A DNA stretch of 53,990 nucleotides, taken from the NCBI GenBank assembly GCA_947574505.1, contig CANPJW010000016.1, forward strand, positions 1 to 53,990, read 5' to 3'. The position numbers and the translations under genes were made by a program. This document shows positions 18,877 through 30,200 of the stretch, in pieces (the stretch's first letter is position 1; each line of letters starts with the position of its first letter). The stretch comes from an uncultured Bacteroides sp. (lineage in GTDB: Bacteria; Bacteroidota; Bacteroidia; Bacteroidales; Bacteroidaceae). The notes under the pieces were generated by a model, which was given only the letters and a program-made list of their open reading frames with translations, made no database searches and was not told the origin of the DNA.

Positions 18877-20858
18877 GAAAAAAGAATTTTTTCCTTTTGT
18901 TGGTAACATTGTGTCTGTGCATTTTTGCACAGGCACAAATGCTGTCTGTTTATGAATTATCATCCCCAAACGGGCAATTGGTACTTACTGTAGAGAATGG
19001 AAGGGTCTTACAATATTCTTTAAGTTTGGAAGGTAGGTCTGTCATTCATCCCTCTGCTATTTGTATGACGATGCAAAATGGTAATATATGGGGAAAGAAT
19101 GGTGAAGTGGTAGGGACTTCTACAAGTAGTACTTCTGAGAAGGTTTATCCGGTAGCTGGTAATTATCGTGAATTAACAGACCATTATAATGAACTTTCCT
19201 TGAAATTCAAGGATGGTTATTCAGTTATATTCCGGATGTATAATGAAGGAATGGCATATCGTTTTTGTGGAAATCTTCCGGAGCAGGATTCTTTGATTGT
19301 AGTTGATGAAGAAGCTTCTTTTAATCTGGCTGATGATCCGGCAGTTATTTTACCTGAAACAACTAATTTTACAGCTTGGGAGTTGAGCAATGTGCTTTAC
19401 GAGGGCATTTCTAAAATAGAAGAACATAAATATGGTATTACACCAACTTTATTTACAAACAAGGTGCAAAATGTGCGTGTTGTGGTGGCTGAATCGGATT
19501 TAAATAACTATCCGGGTATGTATCTTCGTAAAGAAGATGGCAAGATGAAAGGTTATTGGGCGACCTATCCTAAAACAATAGAGATGGGCAGTTGGGGAAA
19601 TTTTATTACGGTGGTAAAAGAAAGGGAGAATTATTTAGCACGTACTGCTGGTAACCATGCTTTCCCTTGGCGTATGGCTATTGTGGCCAAGGATGATAAG
19701 GAACTACTGACTAATGAAATGATTTACTTACTGGCCAAGCCCCAACAAATAAAGGATACGGATTGGATTCGTCCTGGTAAAGCAACTTGGGAATGGTGGC
19801 ATTGTGCTATTTTGGAAAAAGCTCCTTTCCCTTCTGGTCATCAAAACCTTTCGACACAGATGTACAAGTATTATATTGATTTCGCTTCCGAAAACAAAAT
19901 ACCTTATCTACTGGTCGATGCCGGTTGGAGCAATGTTTTTAATCATGCAGATTTGAATAAGAATATTGATATAAAAGAGGTGATACGCTATGGAAAAGAA
20001 AAAAAAGTAGGTGTATGGCTTTGGACTGTTGCTGCTACTTTATTCCAGCATCCGCATTGTTATTTGGATTCTATCAGCAAGTGGGGTGCTGTTGGGGTGA
20101 AAATAGATTTTTTTGATCGTGATGATGCTCAAATAATCCCTCAATATGAAAATCTGGCAAAGGCTTGTGCTGAGCGGCATCTTATGGTGGATTTTCATGG
20201 ATGCAGCAAGCCTACCGGACTTCATCGGGCATATCCTAATATCCTTTCTTATGAAGCCATACGATGTGCGGAGTGTTTTAAGTGGGATACCACTTCTAAT
20301 CCGGATTATCAGCTTCAATGTATCTTTGCCCGTATGTTGGGAGGTGGAATTGATTATACTCCGGGGTCGATGCGTAACAGCACATTGGAAAAATTTAAGC
20401 CGATCGATCCGGGGTTGCCTAGTTCATTGGGGACTCGTTCACATGAATTGGCCTTGTTTGTTGTACTTTCCGCACCATTTGCCAGTTTATGTGATTCTCC
20501 GGATGAGTATCGTAAGTATCCTGATATTTTAAAATATTTAGCGGAAGTTCCGACTTCATGGGATCAGACGATTCCCTTAGCTGCTTGTGTGGGCGAATAT
20601 GCTGTGTTGGCTAAGCAGAAAGGAAATACTTGGTATATAGGCGGATTGAACGCTTGGGGTGAGAGAACAATTCAGGTGGATTGCTCTTTCCTGCCTCAGG
20701 ATAAGAAATATACCATTGAAATTTTTCAGGATAAAAAAAGAAGTAACAAGAATGCTAATTTATACGAACATAAAATAATGGATATGGATAATAAGAATAT
20801 TATTGAAATGTTTATGGCTTCTGGTGGGGGATTTGTAATGGTCATTCGTGAAAAGTAA
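18873..20858 (+). CDS. GH97 alpha-glycosidase, probable retaining alpha-galactosidase
   Basis: A 661-residue GH97 enzyme with a signal peptide ending AQAQ, so periplasmic. GH97 contains inverting alpha-glucosidases (SusB) and retaining alpha-galactosidases. The retaining type carries an Asp nucleophile on the strand where SusB has Gly; here VGVKIDFFDRDD supplies D412, and SYEAIRCAE supplies E461 as the likely acid/base. This supports the galactosidase-type mechanism. The start is the ATG in the ATGA overlap with the DUF5107 stop, preferred over a GTG at 18864. Other landmarks are WEWWHCAI, LVDAGWS and MVDFHGCSKPTG. It completes the porter-DUF5107-GH97 operon and is followed at once by a terminator. 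Confidence 0.88.
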   Translation: MRKKNFFLLLVTLCLCIFAQAQMLSVYELSSPNGQLVLTVENGRVLQYSLSLEGRSVIHPSAICMTMQNGNIWGKNGEVVGTSTSSTSEKVYPVAGNYRELTDHYNELSLKFKDGYSVIFRMYNEGMAYRFCGNLPEQDSLIVVDEEASFNLADDPAVILPETTNFTAWELSNVLYEGISKIEEHKYGITPTLFTNKVQNVRVVVAESDLNNYPGMYLRKEDGKMKGYWATYPKTIEMGSWGNFITVVKERENYLARTAGNHAFPWRMAIVAKDDKELLTNEMIYLLAKPQQIKDTDWIRPGKATWEWWHCAILEKAPFPSGHQNLSTQMYKYYIDFASENKIPYLLVDAGWSNVFNHADLNKNIDIKEVIRYGKEKKVGVWLWTVAATLFQHPHCYLDSISKWGAVGVKIDFFDRDDAQIIPQYENLAKACAERHLMVDFHGCSKPTGLHRAYPNILSYEAIRCAECFKWDTTSNPDYQLQCIFARMLGGGIDYTPGSMRNSTLEKFKPIDPGLPSSLGTRSHELALFVVLSAPFASLCDSPDEYRKYPDILKYLAEVPTSWDQTIPLAACVGEYAVLAKQKGNTWYIGGLNAWGERTIQVDCSFLPQDKKYTIEIFQDKKRSNKNANLYEHKIMDMDNKNIIEMFMASGGGFVMVIREK

Positions 20859-20885
20859 TAGAGGGCAATCCTCTATTTCTTTTAT
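20857..20885 (+). terminator. terminator after GH97
   Basis: AATAGAGG (20857-20864) pairs perfectly with CCTCTATT (20870-20877) around a 5-base loop, then TTCTTTTA. The stem begins within the GH97 stop codon. Confidence 0.75.
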
Positions 20886-20913
20886 ATTGGCATTATTTAT
20901 CCTTTTTTTCTTT

Positions 20914-20921
20914 TATCTTTG
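20914..20921 (+). promoter_or_regulatory. -7 promoter element for the HTCS gene
   Basis: TATCTTTG, exact TAnnTTTG match, ends 20 bases before the HTCS ATG, giving the sensor its own promoter after the GH97 terminator. Confidence 0.6.
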
Positions 20922-20941
20922 GCTCAAATTTTGAACAGGCT

Positions 20942-23900
20942 ATGAAAAAGACTTTGCTCATTTTATGTTGTTTGTATGTTGTATTTACATTACAGGCTGT
21001 TGATAAGGGATTATCCAATTTTTATTTTTCTCATATAACGGGTGAAAATGGACTATCACAAAGTAATGTGAAGGCTATCATTCAGGATAGTTACGGGTTT
21101 ATGTGGTTTGGTACAAAAAATGGTTTGAACCGTTTTGATGGAACTTCTATTGTACAGATGAACTGTGATGACTATGTAGTCGGTACCGGAAACCATAATA
21201 TTTCTGCTTTGTTTGAAGATAAGGAACGTCAGTTATGGGTAGGAACGGATAGAGGAGTCTATCGTTATAATCCTGCCTTGGATATATTCACGGCAATGAA
21301 TATGGAAACAGAGGAAGGGGTGAATATGAATAATTGGGTATCTAATATTGTGGCGGATTCTATTGGTAATATTTGGATTGTGATTCCTGATCAGGGAGTT
21401 TTTCGCTATAAGGATGAGAAACTTTATTTTTATGAAGTAACCAACAAAGAGCATTTTAAAACAGAAGCTCCGGATTGTATTTTGGTACGCCCTGATGGTG
21501 ATGTCTGGGTTGGTACATGGGGGGGCGGACTTTTTCGATATGATAGAAATACGGATAAATTTGAACAATATTGTGTTGATAAAACCGGGCGTTCGTTAAA
21601 GGGAAAGAATATTAATTCTATTTGTAATTATGGTGATTGGATTGCAATGGCTATTCATGAAGGGGAATTGATGAAATATAATCCCAGTACGAATCAGCTT
21701 GTAAAAATAGATATACCTGAGGCTAACCATACATTTGTACGTAATGTGGCTTGTTTTGACGATGAACTGTGGGTGGGAACTCATGAAGGCTTATTTGTTG
21801 TGAATGAGAGGAAGAATAAAAGAGTTCATTTGAAACAAGATTTGATGCGTTCGTTCAGTCTGTCGGATAAGATTATTTATACTATTTATCAAGATCGGGA
21901 AGGGGGAATTTGGCTGGGAACCATGTTTGGCGGAGTGAATTATCTGCCTCATCATGACTTGTTATTTGATAAATATGTACCTGGAAGTGATGGGCGTTCG
22001 TTGACCACAAAACGGATAAGGGAAATAGCTTCTGATAATAAGGGAAATATATGGGTTGGAACTGAAGACGATGGAATTAATATATTGGATATTGCTTCTG
22101 GACAGGTAAACCGATTGAGGTTAGATGATGATGATAAAAGGAGTCATATGGTTACTTTGGGGATGTTTGTTAAAGGAAACCAACTGTTTTGTGGTTTGTT
22201 CAAACAAGGATTGGATGTGATTCAGTTGCCAGAGAATAAAGTTTATCATTATACTCCTGAGGAGTTGAATATAGGAGAAGGAAGTGTTTATACTTTCTTT
22301 ATAGATGAGGCAGGATATAAGTGGATTGGCACAGGTTGGGGACTTTATAAAGCGGCTCCTGCAAGTTTTCATTTTGAAAAGGTGGAAGAAGTGGGTTTTG
22401 ATTGGATTTTCGATGCATTTCAAGATAAGGATGGAATGATATGGTTCGCTTCCATGGGAAACGGATTATGGAAGCATGATCCGGGAAAGAATAGCTTTAA
22501 AAAGTATACTTATGAGGAAGGTAAGGAGAATACATTGGGATCCAATTCTGTCAGTTCGGTAATGCAGGATAGTAAAGGGCGGATTTGGATTTCCACTGAT
22601 CGTGGTGGAATTTGTCGTTACAATTCTCAAACGGATGATTTTACCTCTTTTTCCATTAAAGACGGTTTGCCGGATGATGTGGCTTATAAGATATTGGAAG
22701 ATGAGCAATCAAATTTATGGTTCGGGACAAATCGGGGGCTGGTCAGGTTTAATCCGGAATCGAAGGACGTGCGGGTATATACTACTAAGGATGGTTTGTT
22801 AGGGAATCAGTTTAATTATAAGTCAGCTTTGAAGGGGGAGGATGGTAAGTTTTATTTTGGCGGTATAGACGGATTGATTGCATTTGATCCTAATTCTTCG
22901 GAAAAAATCAATTTCTTGCCACCTGTTTATATCTCAAAATTCAGTATTTATAATCAGGAGATAACAGTTCATACTCCTAATTCTCCTTTGAAAAAGTGTA
23001 TAGAACATACGGATGAAATCGTATTGCCTTATGATCAGTCAAATATTAGTTTTGATGTTGCTTTATTAAGTTATTCTACTACGGAATCCAATCAATACTA
23101 TTATAAGTTGGTTCCCTTGGATAAAGATTGGATAAGAGCGGCAAGTAATCAGAATATCTCTTATGCAAAATTGCCTCCGGGAAATTATACTTTACAGGTT
23201 CGGGCTACCAATAGTGTCAAAGAAGGTCCCTATGCTACCCGGTCTTTATCTATTGTTATTCTGCCTCCTTGGTGGCAGTCGGTTTGGGCTTATTTCCTGT
23301 ATATTATCTGGGGAATCTGTGTTGTACTTTGTTGGTTCTTCTGGTATAAAAGACGTAAAGAGAAACAGATGGAAGAAAAGCAGAAGTTATTTGAAGTTGA
23401 GAAAGAGAAAGAACTCTATGAATCAAAAGTCAGTTTCTTTACTGAGATAGCTCATGAGGTGCGCACGCCCTTGACATTGATTAATGGTCCATTGGAAGCC
23501 ATTGAGGAAATGGATATCAAGGATCAGAAATTGAACAAAAATTTGAAAGTAATCGGGCAGAATACCAAGAGATTATTAGACCTGACCGGCCAGCTGCTTG
23601 ATTTTCAAAAAATAGGAGCGAGTAAATTTGAATTGAAATTTGAAACGGTTGATGTAACGGCATTGCTGAATGAAACGATTACTCGTTTTGAGCCTACTAT
23701 TCTGCAAAAGCAGAAAGAGTTATTGCAACATATTCCCCAAGAAAGAATTATGGCTGCCATAGATAAGGAGGCTATCACAAAAGTATTGAGTAATTTGTTG
23801 AATAATGCTTTGAAATATGCCCGTCATACCATTATGATAGATTTATTCCAAGATGGAGTAGATTTTACAGTTCGTGTTGTCAGTGATGGAGAAAAGATAC

Positions 23901-24979
23901 CTGAAGCGTCCAGCCAGCAGATTTTTGAACCCTTTTATCAGGTAGAAAAGAAGAAGGATACAGTTCGGATGGGAGTAGGCATAGGGTTACCTTTAGCTCG
24001 TTCGCTAGCCACTTTGCATAAAGGCAGGCTTTATTTGGATATAGAACAACCGGAGAATACATTTGTTTTGACCATTCCTTTGAATAAGGAGGAAGTAAGG
24101 CAGCAAATAGAGAAGGTCGTTGAGCAAAATATAGAAGTATTGGATGAGGAAACATCAACAGAAACAGACCAGATGAAAGGTTATACTTTATTGTTAGTAG
24201 AGGACAATGAAAGCATGAGATCTTTTATCTTTGAACGATTAGAAGCCTTGTTTACAGTAGAAACCGCTGTGAATGGGCAGGAAGCGTTGGATATTTTACG
24301 TAGTAATCACATAGATTTGGTTATCAGTGATATAATGATGCCGGTGATGAATGGCTATGAATTATGTAAGGAAATAAAGGCGGATATTGATTTGTGCCAT
24401 ATTCCGGTTATTTTCCTTACCGCCAAGAACGATTTGGAGAGTAAGATTAACGGATTGAAGATAGGAGCAGAAGCTTATGTGGAAAAGCCTTTTTCTTTCA
24501 ACTATTTGAAGACTCAGATTTTATCTTTACTCAGTAATCGAAGGAAAGAGCGTGAGGCATTCTCCAAACGTCCTTTTTTCCCTGTGCATAATATGCAGAT
24601 GAACAAGGCGGATGAGGAGTTTATGAATAAAGTGATCAATGTGATTCAAGAGAATATCTCGGATGAAAATTTTAATGTGGAACGTATGGCTGATATCTTA
24701 TGTATGAGCCGTTCCAGCTTGTTGAGGAAAATAAAGATTCTATTTAATCTTTCACCCATAGATTTCATCCGGTTGATCCGTTTGAAAAAAGCAGCCGAAC
24801 TGATTCAGGAAGGTAAGTATCGTATTGGGGATATCTGTTATATGGTAGGAATAAACTCTTCATCTTACTTCAGCAAATTATTTTTAAAACAATTTGGAAT
24901 GACTCCGAAAGAGTTTGAGAAACAGTATCAAACATCCAAGGAAAAAGTTAAAATAGATCTGACGGGAATCTCTGATTGA
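20942..24979 (+). CDS. hybrid two-component system sensor-regulator (HTCS)
   Basis: A 1,345-residue one-protein signalling system that senses a glycan fragment in the periplasm and activates its PUL. In order: signal peptide; two seven-bladed propellers of Reg_prop repeats (many copies of WVGT/WFGT-type motifs, about 30-690); a Y_Y_Y domain (about 690-770); a transmembrane helix near 780-800; a histidine kinase with H-box FFTEIAHEVRTPLTL (His near 839), N-box NLLNNALKYA and G-box GVGIGLPLA; a receiver domain from about 1080 (VEDN, phospho-acceptor Asp in VISDIMMP near 1129, Lys in VEKPFS); and a C-terminal AraC-type HTH (about 1240-1340). It precedes the GH-D/SusC/SusD operon, which is its probable target. 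The ligand is not predictable from the sequence alone. Confidence 0.95.
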   Translation: MKKTLLILCCLYVVFTLQAVDKGLSNFYFSHITGENGLSQSNVKAIIQDSYGFMWFGTKNGLNRFDGTSIVQMNCDDYVVGTGNHNISALFEDKERQLWVGTDRGVYRYNPALDIFTAMNMETEEGVNMNNWVSNIVADSIGNIWIVIPDQGVFRYKDEKLYFYEVTNKEHFKTEAPDCILVRPDGDVWVGTWGGGLFRYDRNTDKFEQYCVDKTGRSLKGKNINSICNYGDWIAMAIHEGELMKYNPSTNQLVKIDIPEANHTFVRNVACFDDELWVGTHEGLFVVNERKNKRVHLKQDLMRSFSLSDKIIYTIYQDREGGIWLGTMFGGVNYLPHHDLLFDKYVPGSDGRSLTTKRIREIASDNKGNIWVGTEDDGINILDIASGQVNRLRLDDDDKRSHMVTLGMFVKGNQLFCGLFKQGLDVIQLPENKVYHYTPEELNIGEGSVYTFFIDEAGYKWIGTGWGLYKAAPASFHFEKVEEVGFDWIFDAFQDKDGMIWFASMGNGLWKHDPGKNSFKKYTYEEGKENTLGSNSVSSVMQDSKGRIWISTDRGGICRYNSQTDDFTSFSIKDGLPDDVAYKILEDEQSNLWFGTNRGLVRFNPESKDVRVYTTKDGLLGNQFNYKSALKGEDGKFYFGGIDGLIAFDPNSSEKINFLPPVYISKFSIYNQEITVHTPNSPLKKCIEHTDEIVLPYDQSNISFDVALLSYSTTESNQYYYKLVPLDKDWIRAASNQNISYAKLPPGNYTLQVRATNSVKEGPYATRSLSIVILPPWWQSVWAYFLYIIWGICVVLCWFFWYKRRKEKQMEEKQKLFEVEKEKELYESKVSFFTEIAHEVRTPLTLINGPLEAIEEMDIKDQKLNKNLKVIGQNTKRLLDLTGQLLDFQKIGASKFELKFETVDVTALLNETITRFEPTILQKQKELLQHIPQERIMAAIDKEAITKVLSNLLNNALKYARHTIMIDLFQDGVDFTVRVVSDGEKIPEASSQQIFEPFYQVEKKKDTVRMGVGIGLPLARSLATLHKGRLYLDIEQPENTFVLTIPLNKEEVRQQIEKVVEQNIEVLDEETSTETDQMKGYTLLLVEDNESMRSFIFERLEALFTVETAVNGQEALDILRSNHIDLVISDIMMPVMNGYELCKEIKADIDLCHIPVIFLTAKNDLESKINGLKIGAEAYVEKPFSFNYLKTQILSLLSNRRKEREAFSKRPFFPVHNMQMNKADEEFMNKVINVIQENISDENFNVERMADILCMSRSSLLRKIKILFNLSPIDFIRLIRLKKAAELIQEGKYRIGDICYMVGINSSSYFSKLFLKQFGMTPKEFEKQYQTSKEKVKIDLTGISD

Positions 24980-24986
24980 AAGAAAT

Positions 24987-25062
24987 GCAGCAAAAAATGA
25001 TGCATTTGCGGATTCTGCGGGTGCAGATGCGTCATTGCTGCAAAAATCCTATTTATTGCAGC
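24987..25062. promoter_or_regulatory. nested inverted repeats in the HTCS-PUL intergenic region
   Basis: GCAGCA-AAAA-ATGATGCATTTGC (24987-25009) pairs with 25023-25041 over 19 bp with two G-U pairs and an A4 bulge. The end of the right arm, GCTGCA (25037-25042), can alternatively pair with TGCAGC (25057-25062). No T run follows, so it may be an HTCS-binding region or a leader structure rather than a terminator. The 203-base gap holds no gene and no exact TAnnTTTG element; ATCTCTTTG at 25158-25166 is a near match. Confidence 0.4.
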
Positions 25063-25182
25063 GTTTGTATATTAACAGGTTGTCAAGATATGCCTACTTT
25101 TGACCATGCTTGAAAGGAAAAGAATTCCGAACAGTAAAGCAAACCTTAAGTAGATTTATCTCTTTGACAAACTAATAATATT

Positions 25183-27210
25183 ATGAAGAATAATTGGTTA
25201 ACTTTAAAATCATTGTTTCTCTGTGTTTCTGCATTGAGCGTTTCCGGTCTTATTTTATCCGGGTGTACTGAAAATGCAAATCTAAATGTAGGTGAATGGT
25301 CTTTGGAGTATGATGCTCACGCTAATGGTATTGATATCAGCAAAGGCTCTAAGCTTATTTATGATAATGTATATGCAGCTTATAAGTTGGCAGACAGTGT
25401 TGTTTCGACTCGTGATTATGCAAAGCATCATGTTTCTACAAAAAAAATCAATGATTATTTTGGAGAAGGGTATCATTATGAGGTGACTTATACCGGGAAT
25501 AATCTGCCTGCACTGGTTCAATCTTTTTATGTATATCCGGCAAAGGATTATGTGCTGACAGATTTCACTTTGGAGAGTACGACTGAAATAGCTTCGAATT
25601 ATATGGCACCGGTCAATGTGGACCGAATGCCTGAAGTATTGAACCAGGGAGAAAATAATCGTGCGCTTTTCATTCCTTTCGATAATGACTGTTGGATCAG
25701 ATATCAATCTCATCCGCTCACATTTACAGAACTGACTAGTTATGAAGTCACTGCCATATTTAATAATGATGACCGTGAAGCTGTGGTGGTAGGTTCTGTA
25801 GAACATGATTCTTGGAAAACAGGTATAACAATAGGTAAAGGTAATATATATAATGTAGGTTCGTTGGTATGTTATGGCGGTATTGCCGATAAGACAACAC
25901 GTGACTCGAAACCTCACGGTGCATTGAAAGGTACAAAAATCAAGTCACCTAAAATTTTAGTAGGATTTTTTGAAGACTGGCGTGGAGGTATGGAAGAATA
26001 CGCTCAGGCTAATGCTGTGATTGCTCCGCCCAAAGCTTGGGGTAAAGCTGTTCCTTTTGGCTGGAACAGCTGGGGAGCATTGCAATTTAATCTGACCTAT
26101 CCGAAAGCATTGGAAGTTTCTGATTTTTACAAAGAGAATTTGCAGTCCCGTCATTTTGTGAATTCGGATAATTTGGTTTATACAGGTTTGGATTCTGGTT
26201 GGAACAGTTTTTCAGAAGAGGAGTTGAAAGCTTTTGTGGATAAATGTAAGGCAAACGGTCAGGTAGCCGGCGTTTATTGGACTCCGTTTACTGATTGGGT
26301 TAAAAATCCTGAACGTGAAATAAAAGAAATGCCGGGATATAAATATAAAGATGTATATCTCTATGCAAATGGGAAACCGCAGGAATTAGACGGAGCTTAT
26401 GCTGTTGATCCTACTCATCCGGCTATTGAAGCTATGATGAAACACACATCGGAGCTATTCCATCGGGCTGGCTTTGAATATGTGAAAATGGACTTTATGA
26501 CACATGGAGCAATGGAAGCCGACAAATGGTATAATCCGGAAATACAAACAGGTATTCAGGGATACAACTATGGAATGCAATTGCTTGACAAATATTTTGG
26601 TGATATGTATATCAATCTTTCTATTTCTCCTGTTTTTCCTGCTCATTATGCTCAGTCCAGAAGAATTGCGTGTGATGCATGGAACAAGATGAAGGATACC
26701 GAATATACCTTAAATGCACTTTCATACGGTTGGTGGCAGGATAAGGTTTATCAGTTTAATGATCCTGACCATATTGTATTGCGTGATGCTACAGATGGTG
26801 AGAACAGAGCGCGTGTCACTTCGGGGGTTATCACTGGAATTTTCATTGCTGGAGATGATTTCAGCAAAGGCGGTTCTAAAGAGGTGAAAGAGAAGGCGAT
26901 GAAATATTTGACGAATGCCGAGATCAATGCCATAGCCAATGGGGAATCTTTTCATCCTGTAGATGGGAATGGTGAAAAGTCAGAAAATCAGTTTGTACGC
27001 ATGGATAAGGATGGTAAGGCTTATTATGCGGTGTTCAACTATATGGATCAAGAGTTGAAGATGACTACAGCTTTAGAGCGTCTGGGGTTGGATTCGTCAA
27101 AGGAATATAAGTTGAAAGAATTATGGAGTGGCATTGAAAGTACTGCTAAGACTAACCTGGAAGTAACGGTTCCTGCATGTGATGTCGCAATTTTCAAAAT
27201 GGAAGAATAA
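25183..27210 (+). CDS. clan GH-D alpha-galactosidase-like enzyme (GH27/GH36 type), lipoprotein
   Basis: A 675-residue exported protein; the lipobox LILSGC (near residue 28) marks it as a lipoprotein. The first 280 residues form a beta-rich domain and the second half is a (beta/alpha)8 barrel of clan GH-D. PFGWNSWGALQFN corresponds to the family's PPMGWNSW. D437 in YVKMDFM fits the catalytic nucleophile and D498 in RRIACDAW fits the acid/base; the 61-residue gap suits the clan. It should cleave a terminal alpha-galactoside or a related alpha-linked sugar such as beta-L-arabinopyranoside. It is first in the HTCS-linked operon, 39 bases before SusC. Family assignment between GH27 and GH36 subgroups is uncertain. 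Confidence 0.78.
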   Translation: MKNNWLTLKSLFLCVSALSVSGLILSGCTENANLNVGEWSLEYDAHANGIDISKGSKLIYDNVYAAYKLADSVVSTRDYAKHHVSTKKINDYFGEGYHYEVTYTGNNLPALVQSFYVYPAKDYVLTDFTLESTTEIASNYMAPVNVDRMPEVLNQGENNRALFIPFDNDCWIRYQSHPLTFTELTSYEVTAIFNNDDREAVVVGSVEHDSWKTGITIGKGNIYNVGSLVCYGGIADKTTRDSKPHGALKGTKIKSPKILVGFFEDWRGGMEEYAQANAVIAPPKAWGKAVPFGWNSWGALQFNLTYPKALEVSDFYKENLQSRHFVNSDNLVYTGLDSGWNSFSEEELKAFVDKCKANGQVAGVYWTPFTDWVKNPEREIKEMPGYKYKDVYLYANGKPQELDGAYAVDPTHPAIEAMMKHTSELFHRAGFEYVKMDFMTHGAMEADKWYNPEIQTGIQGYNYGMQLLDKYFGDMYINLSISPVFPAHYAQSRRIACDAWNKMKDTEYTLNALSYGWWQDKVYQFNDPDHIVLRDATDGENRARVTSGVITGIFIAGDDFSKGGSKEVKEKAMKYLTNAEINAIANGESFHPVDGNGEKSENQFVRMDKDGKAYYAVFNYMDQELKMTTALERLGLDSSKEYKLKELWSGIESTAKTNLEVTVPACDVAIFKMEE

Positions 27211-27249
27211 ACCAATATAAACTTTAAATCGTACTTAAATTTACAAATT

Positions 27250-30200
27250 ATGAAAAGAATTAGGCTTATTAATTTAATCCTTATCATGTTTTGTTGCTGC
27301 AATATGTTGGCACAGAACATAACGGTTACAGGACAGGTGGTGGATGTTACATCCGAACCTATCATTGGTGCAAGTGTAGTGGTAAAAGGTACAACCAATG
27401 GGACTATTACCGATTTTGATGGCAACTTTACATTATCAGTTCAGAAAGGGGAAACATTACATATTTCTTATATAGGATATGTTGCCCAAGATGTAAAGGT
27501 AATGGGTAACCAACCTGTCAAAGTGGTGATGGCGGAAGATACTGAAACATTAGACGAAGTGGTTGTTGTAGGTACTTCGATGAAGAAGAGTGATTTGACA
27601 GGAGCTGTTGCCAGTGTTAGTTCTAAAGTTTTGGAAGAAAAACCGGTGACGAATGTAAATCAGGCTCTTCAAGGCCGTGTCGCAGGTGTGTTCATTTCTC
27701 AGCCTACACGTCCTACGGATGATGCATCTATTAAAATTCGTGGTATTAATACCATAAATGGATCTACGGACCCTATTTATGTCATAGATGGTATGGTTAT
27801 GGATAATTCATTCTCTGGATTTAATGCAGTCAATTTGAATGATGTGGCTTCTATTGAGGTCTTGAAAGATGCATCAGCTACAGCTCTGTATGGTTCACGT
27901 GGTTCCAATGGTGTTGTTGTTATTACAACAAAGAAGGGTAAAAAAGGCGAAGGTAAAGTTTCTTATGATGGCTGGATTGGCTTTCAGACCTACGCTAATA
28001 CTCCAAAAACAATGAATACCCGTCAATTATTTGAACTTAGAAAGGAAGCTTATACGAATGGTTATATGCAAACAAATCCTGACGGGGATGTCAATGCTTA
28101 TGTCAATGATGTGATAATGGGATCGAATACTGTTTTTGCTGATTATGAATTCGATGCTTACGACAATAATAAAAATTATGATTGGCTGGATGCTGTGAGC
28201 CGTACTGGAGTACAACACAATCATGTAGTAAGTCTTTCGAATGGCAATGATAAAGGTTCTTATTATATTAGTTTTGGTTATACAGATAATAAAGGTGTAA
28301 TTGAGAAGTCTGAACAAGAAAAATACACAGGACGTATTAATGCGGATCAACAGATTAAATCCTGGCTGAAAGTAGGTACTAATACAACTTTTACACGTAC
28401 CGAGAACACGTTGGTTGATGATGGAGTAATGAATCGTGCACGTTGTGCTAATCCGATGTTGGAAATTTCTGATGAGATTGAAACTTTAAATTGGCAAGGT
28501 ATTTTTGATCAAAATAATTTTAATCCGTTACGATCTTTGAAAGTTGATAATGATTTGGTGTATAATCGTTTGTTGAGTTCTAATTATATTAATATCAATC
28601 CTATTGAAGGATTGAACTTGCGTTCTACTTTCTCTATTGATTATGCTCAGAAGCAGCAGAATAAATATACCCCGAATGATATTTATGAGTCGGAACGTTA
28701 TGGAACACAAGGGGAAGCCAAAGATGATAGAGATACACGTACTGTATGGCAATGGGATAATTCACTGTCTTATGAAGTTTCTTTTGGCAAACATAAGTTG
28801 AATGCGATGGTTGGTACCAGTGCTACACGGACTACGTATAATTATATTAATGCTACGGCAACAGGGTTTGGCACTAATTTATTTGGATATCATAGTTTGG
28901 GATCTGGTTATAAAAAAGATCAGCGTGGCTTAAGTACAGCTTGGTCCGAGCAAACATTATTATCTTATATCGCTCGTGTTAACTATAACTATGCGGGTAA
29001 ATATTTATTAACGGCGACTGCGCGTTACGACGGTTCTTCTAAATTTGCTAAAGGAAATCAGTGGGGTATTTTCCCGTCTGTGTCTGCAGCTTGGAATATT
29101 ACAGAAGAAAAGTTCATGAAAAATCAGACAATTTTTGATCAGTTAAAGTTACGTGCTGGTTTTGGTATTGTTGGTAATCAGAATATTGATGATTTTGCCT
29201 ATTTATCTTTATATAATGTCAGCTATACGGGTACTTCCGATACAGGTTATACAAATTCTTTTGTTTCCAATGGGCGACGTGGTACTCCGGATATTAGTTG
29301 GGAGAAACAAAAACAATGGAATTTAGGAGTAGATATGGCTTTCTTACAGAATAGAGTACGTTTGTCTGTTGATGCTTTCTTGATAAAAAATAAGGATTTG
29401 TTAATGAGTCATTCGTTACCTACGACTACTGGTTTCAGTAGTACTATTGAAAATATAGGTGCGATTGAAAACAAAGGTTTGGAATTTGCTTTGAATGCCA
29501 ATTTGGTAAGAGCTAAAGATTTTGAATGGAATTTTGCAGCTACATTGTCTATGGATAAAAATAAGGTAACTCGATTATATGGTGATAATGATGTTGTATA
29601 TAATGTAGATAGTGATCGTAATATTCAAAAAGAAGGTAATTTATTCCTTGGTGAGTCTCGTAACACAATTTATATTTGGAAAACAGGTGGAATTGCCCAA
29701 GAAATTGATATGGATCGTTTGAATAAAATAAATTGGAATGGATATAATGTGAATCCCGGTGATTTGTATCCATTGGATTATGATAATAATGGACAGATAG
29801 ATCAAAATGACCGTGTTGTAATTGGTTCCACTGATCCTAAGTTTTATGGCGGTTTTTCTACAGATTTTTCTTGGAAGGGATTGTCTTTAAATGCAGTCTT
29901 CAGTTATTCTTATGGGGCTAAAAAATTGAGCCCTTGGTATGAAACTTTGATTGGAAGTACTGGATCTGGAGTCGCATCAACGGATTTGTTGGATCGTTGG
30001 ACTCCTGAAAATACAGATGCTGAATTTCCACGTGTGTTGGCTGGCTTTGATTATAATCATTATGGTGCAAGTTCTATGGATTTTAGTGTGCAGAAAGCTT
30101 CTTTCTTGCGTTTGTCTGCTTTGACATTGGCCTATACTTTCCCGACTAAAGTGATAAATGCTCTGAAACTGACTAACCTGCGTGTTTATGCCACCGGTTC

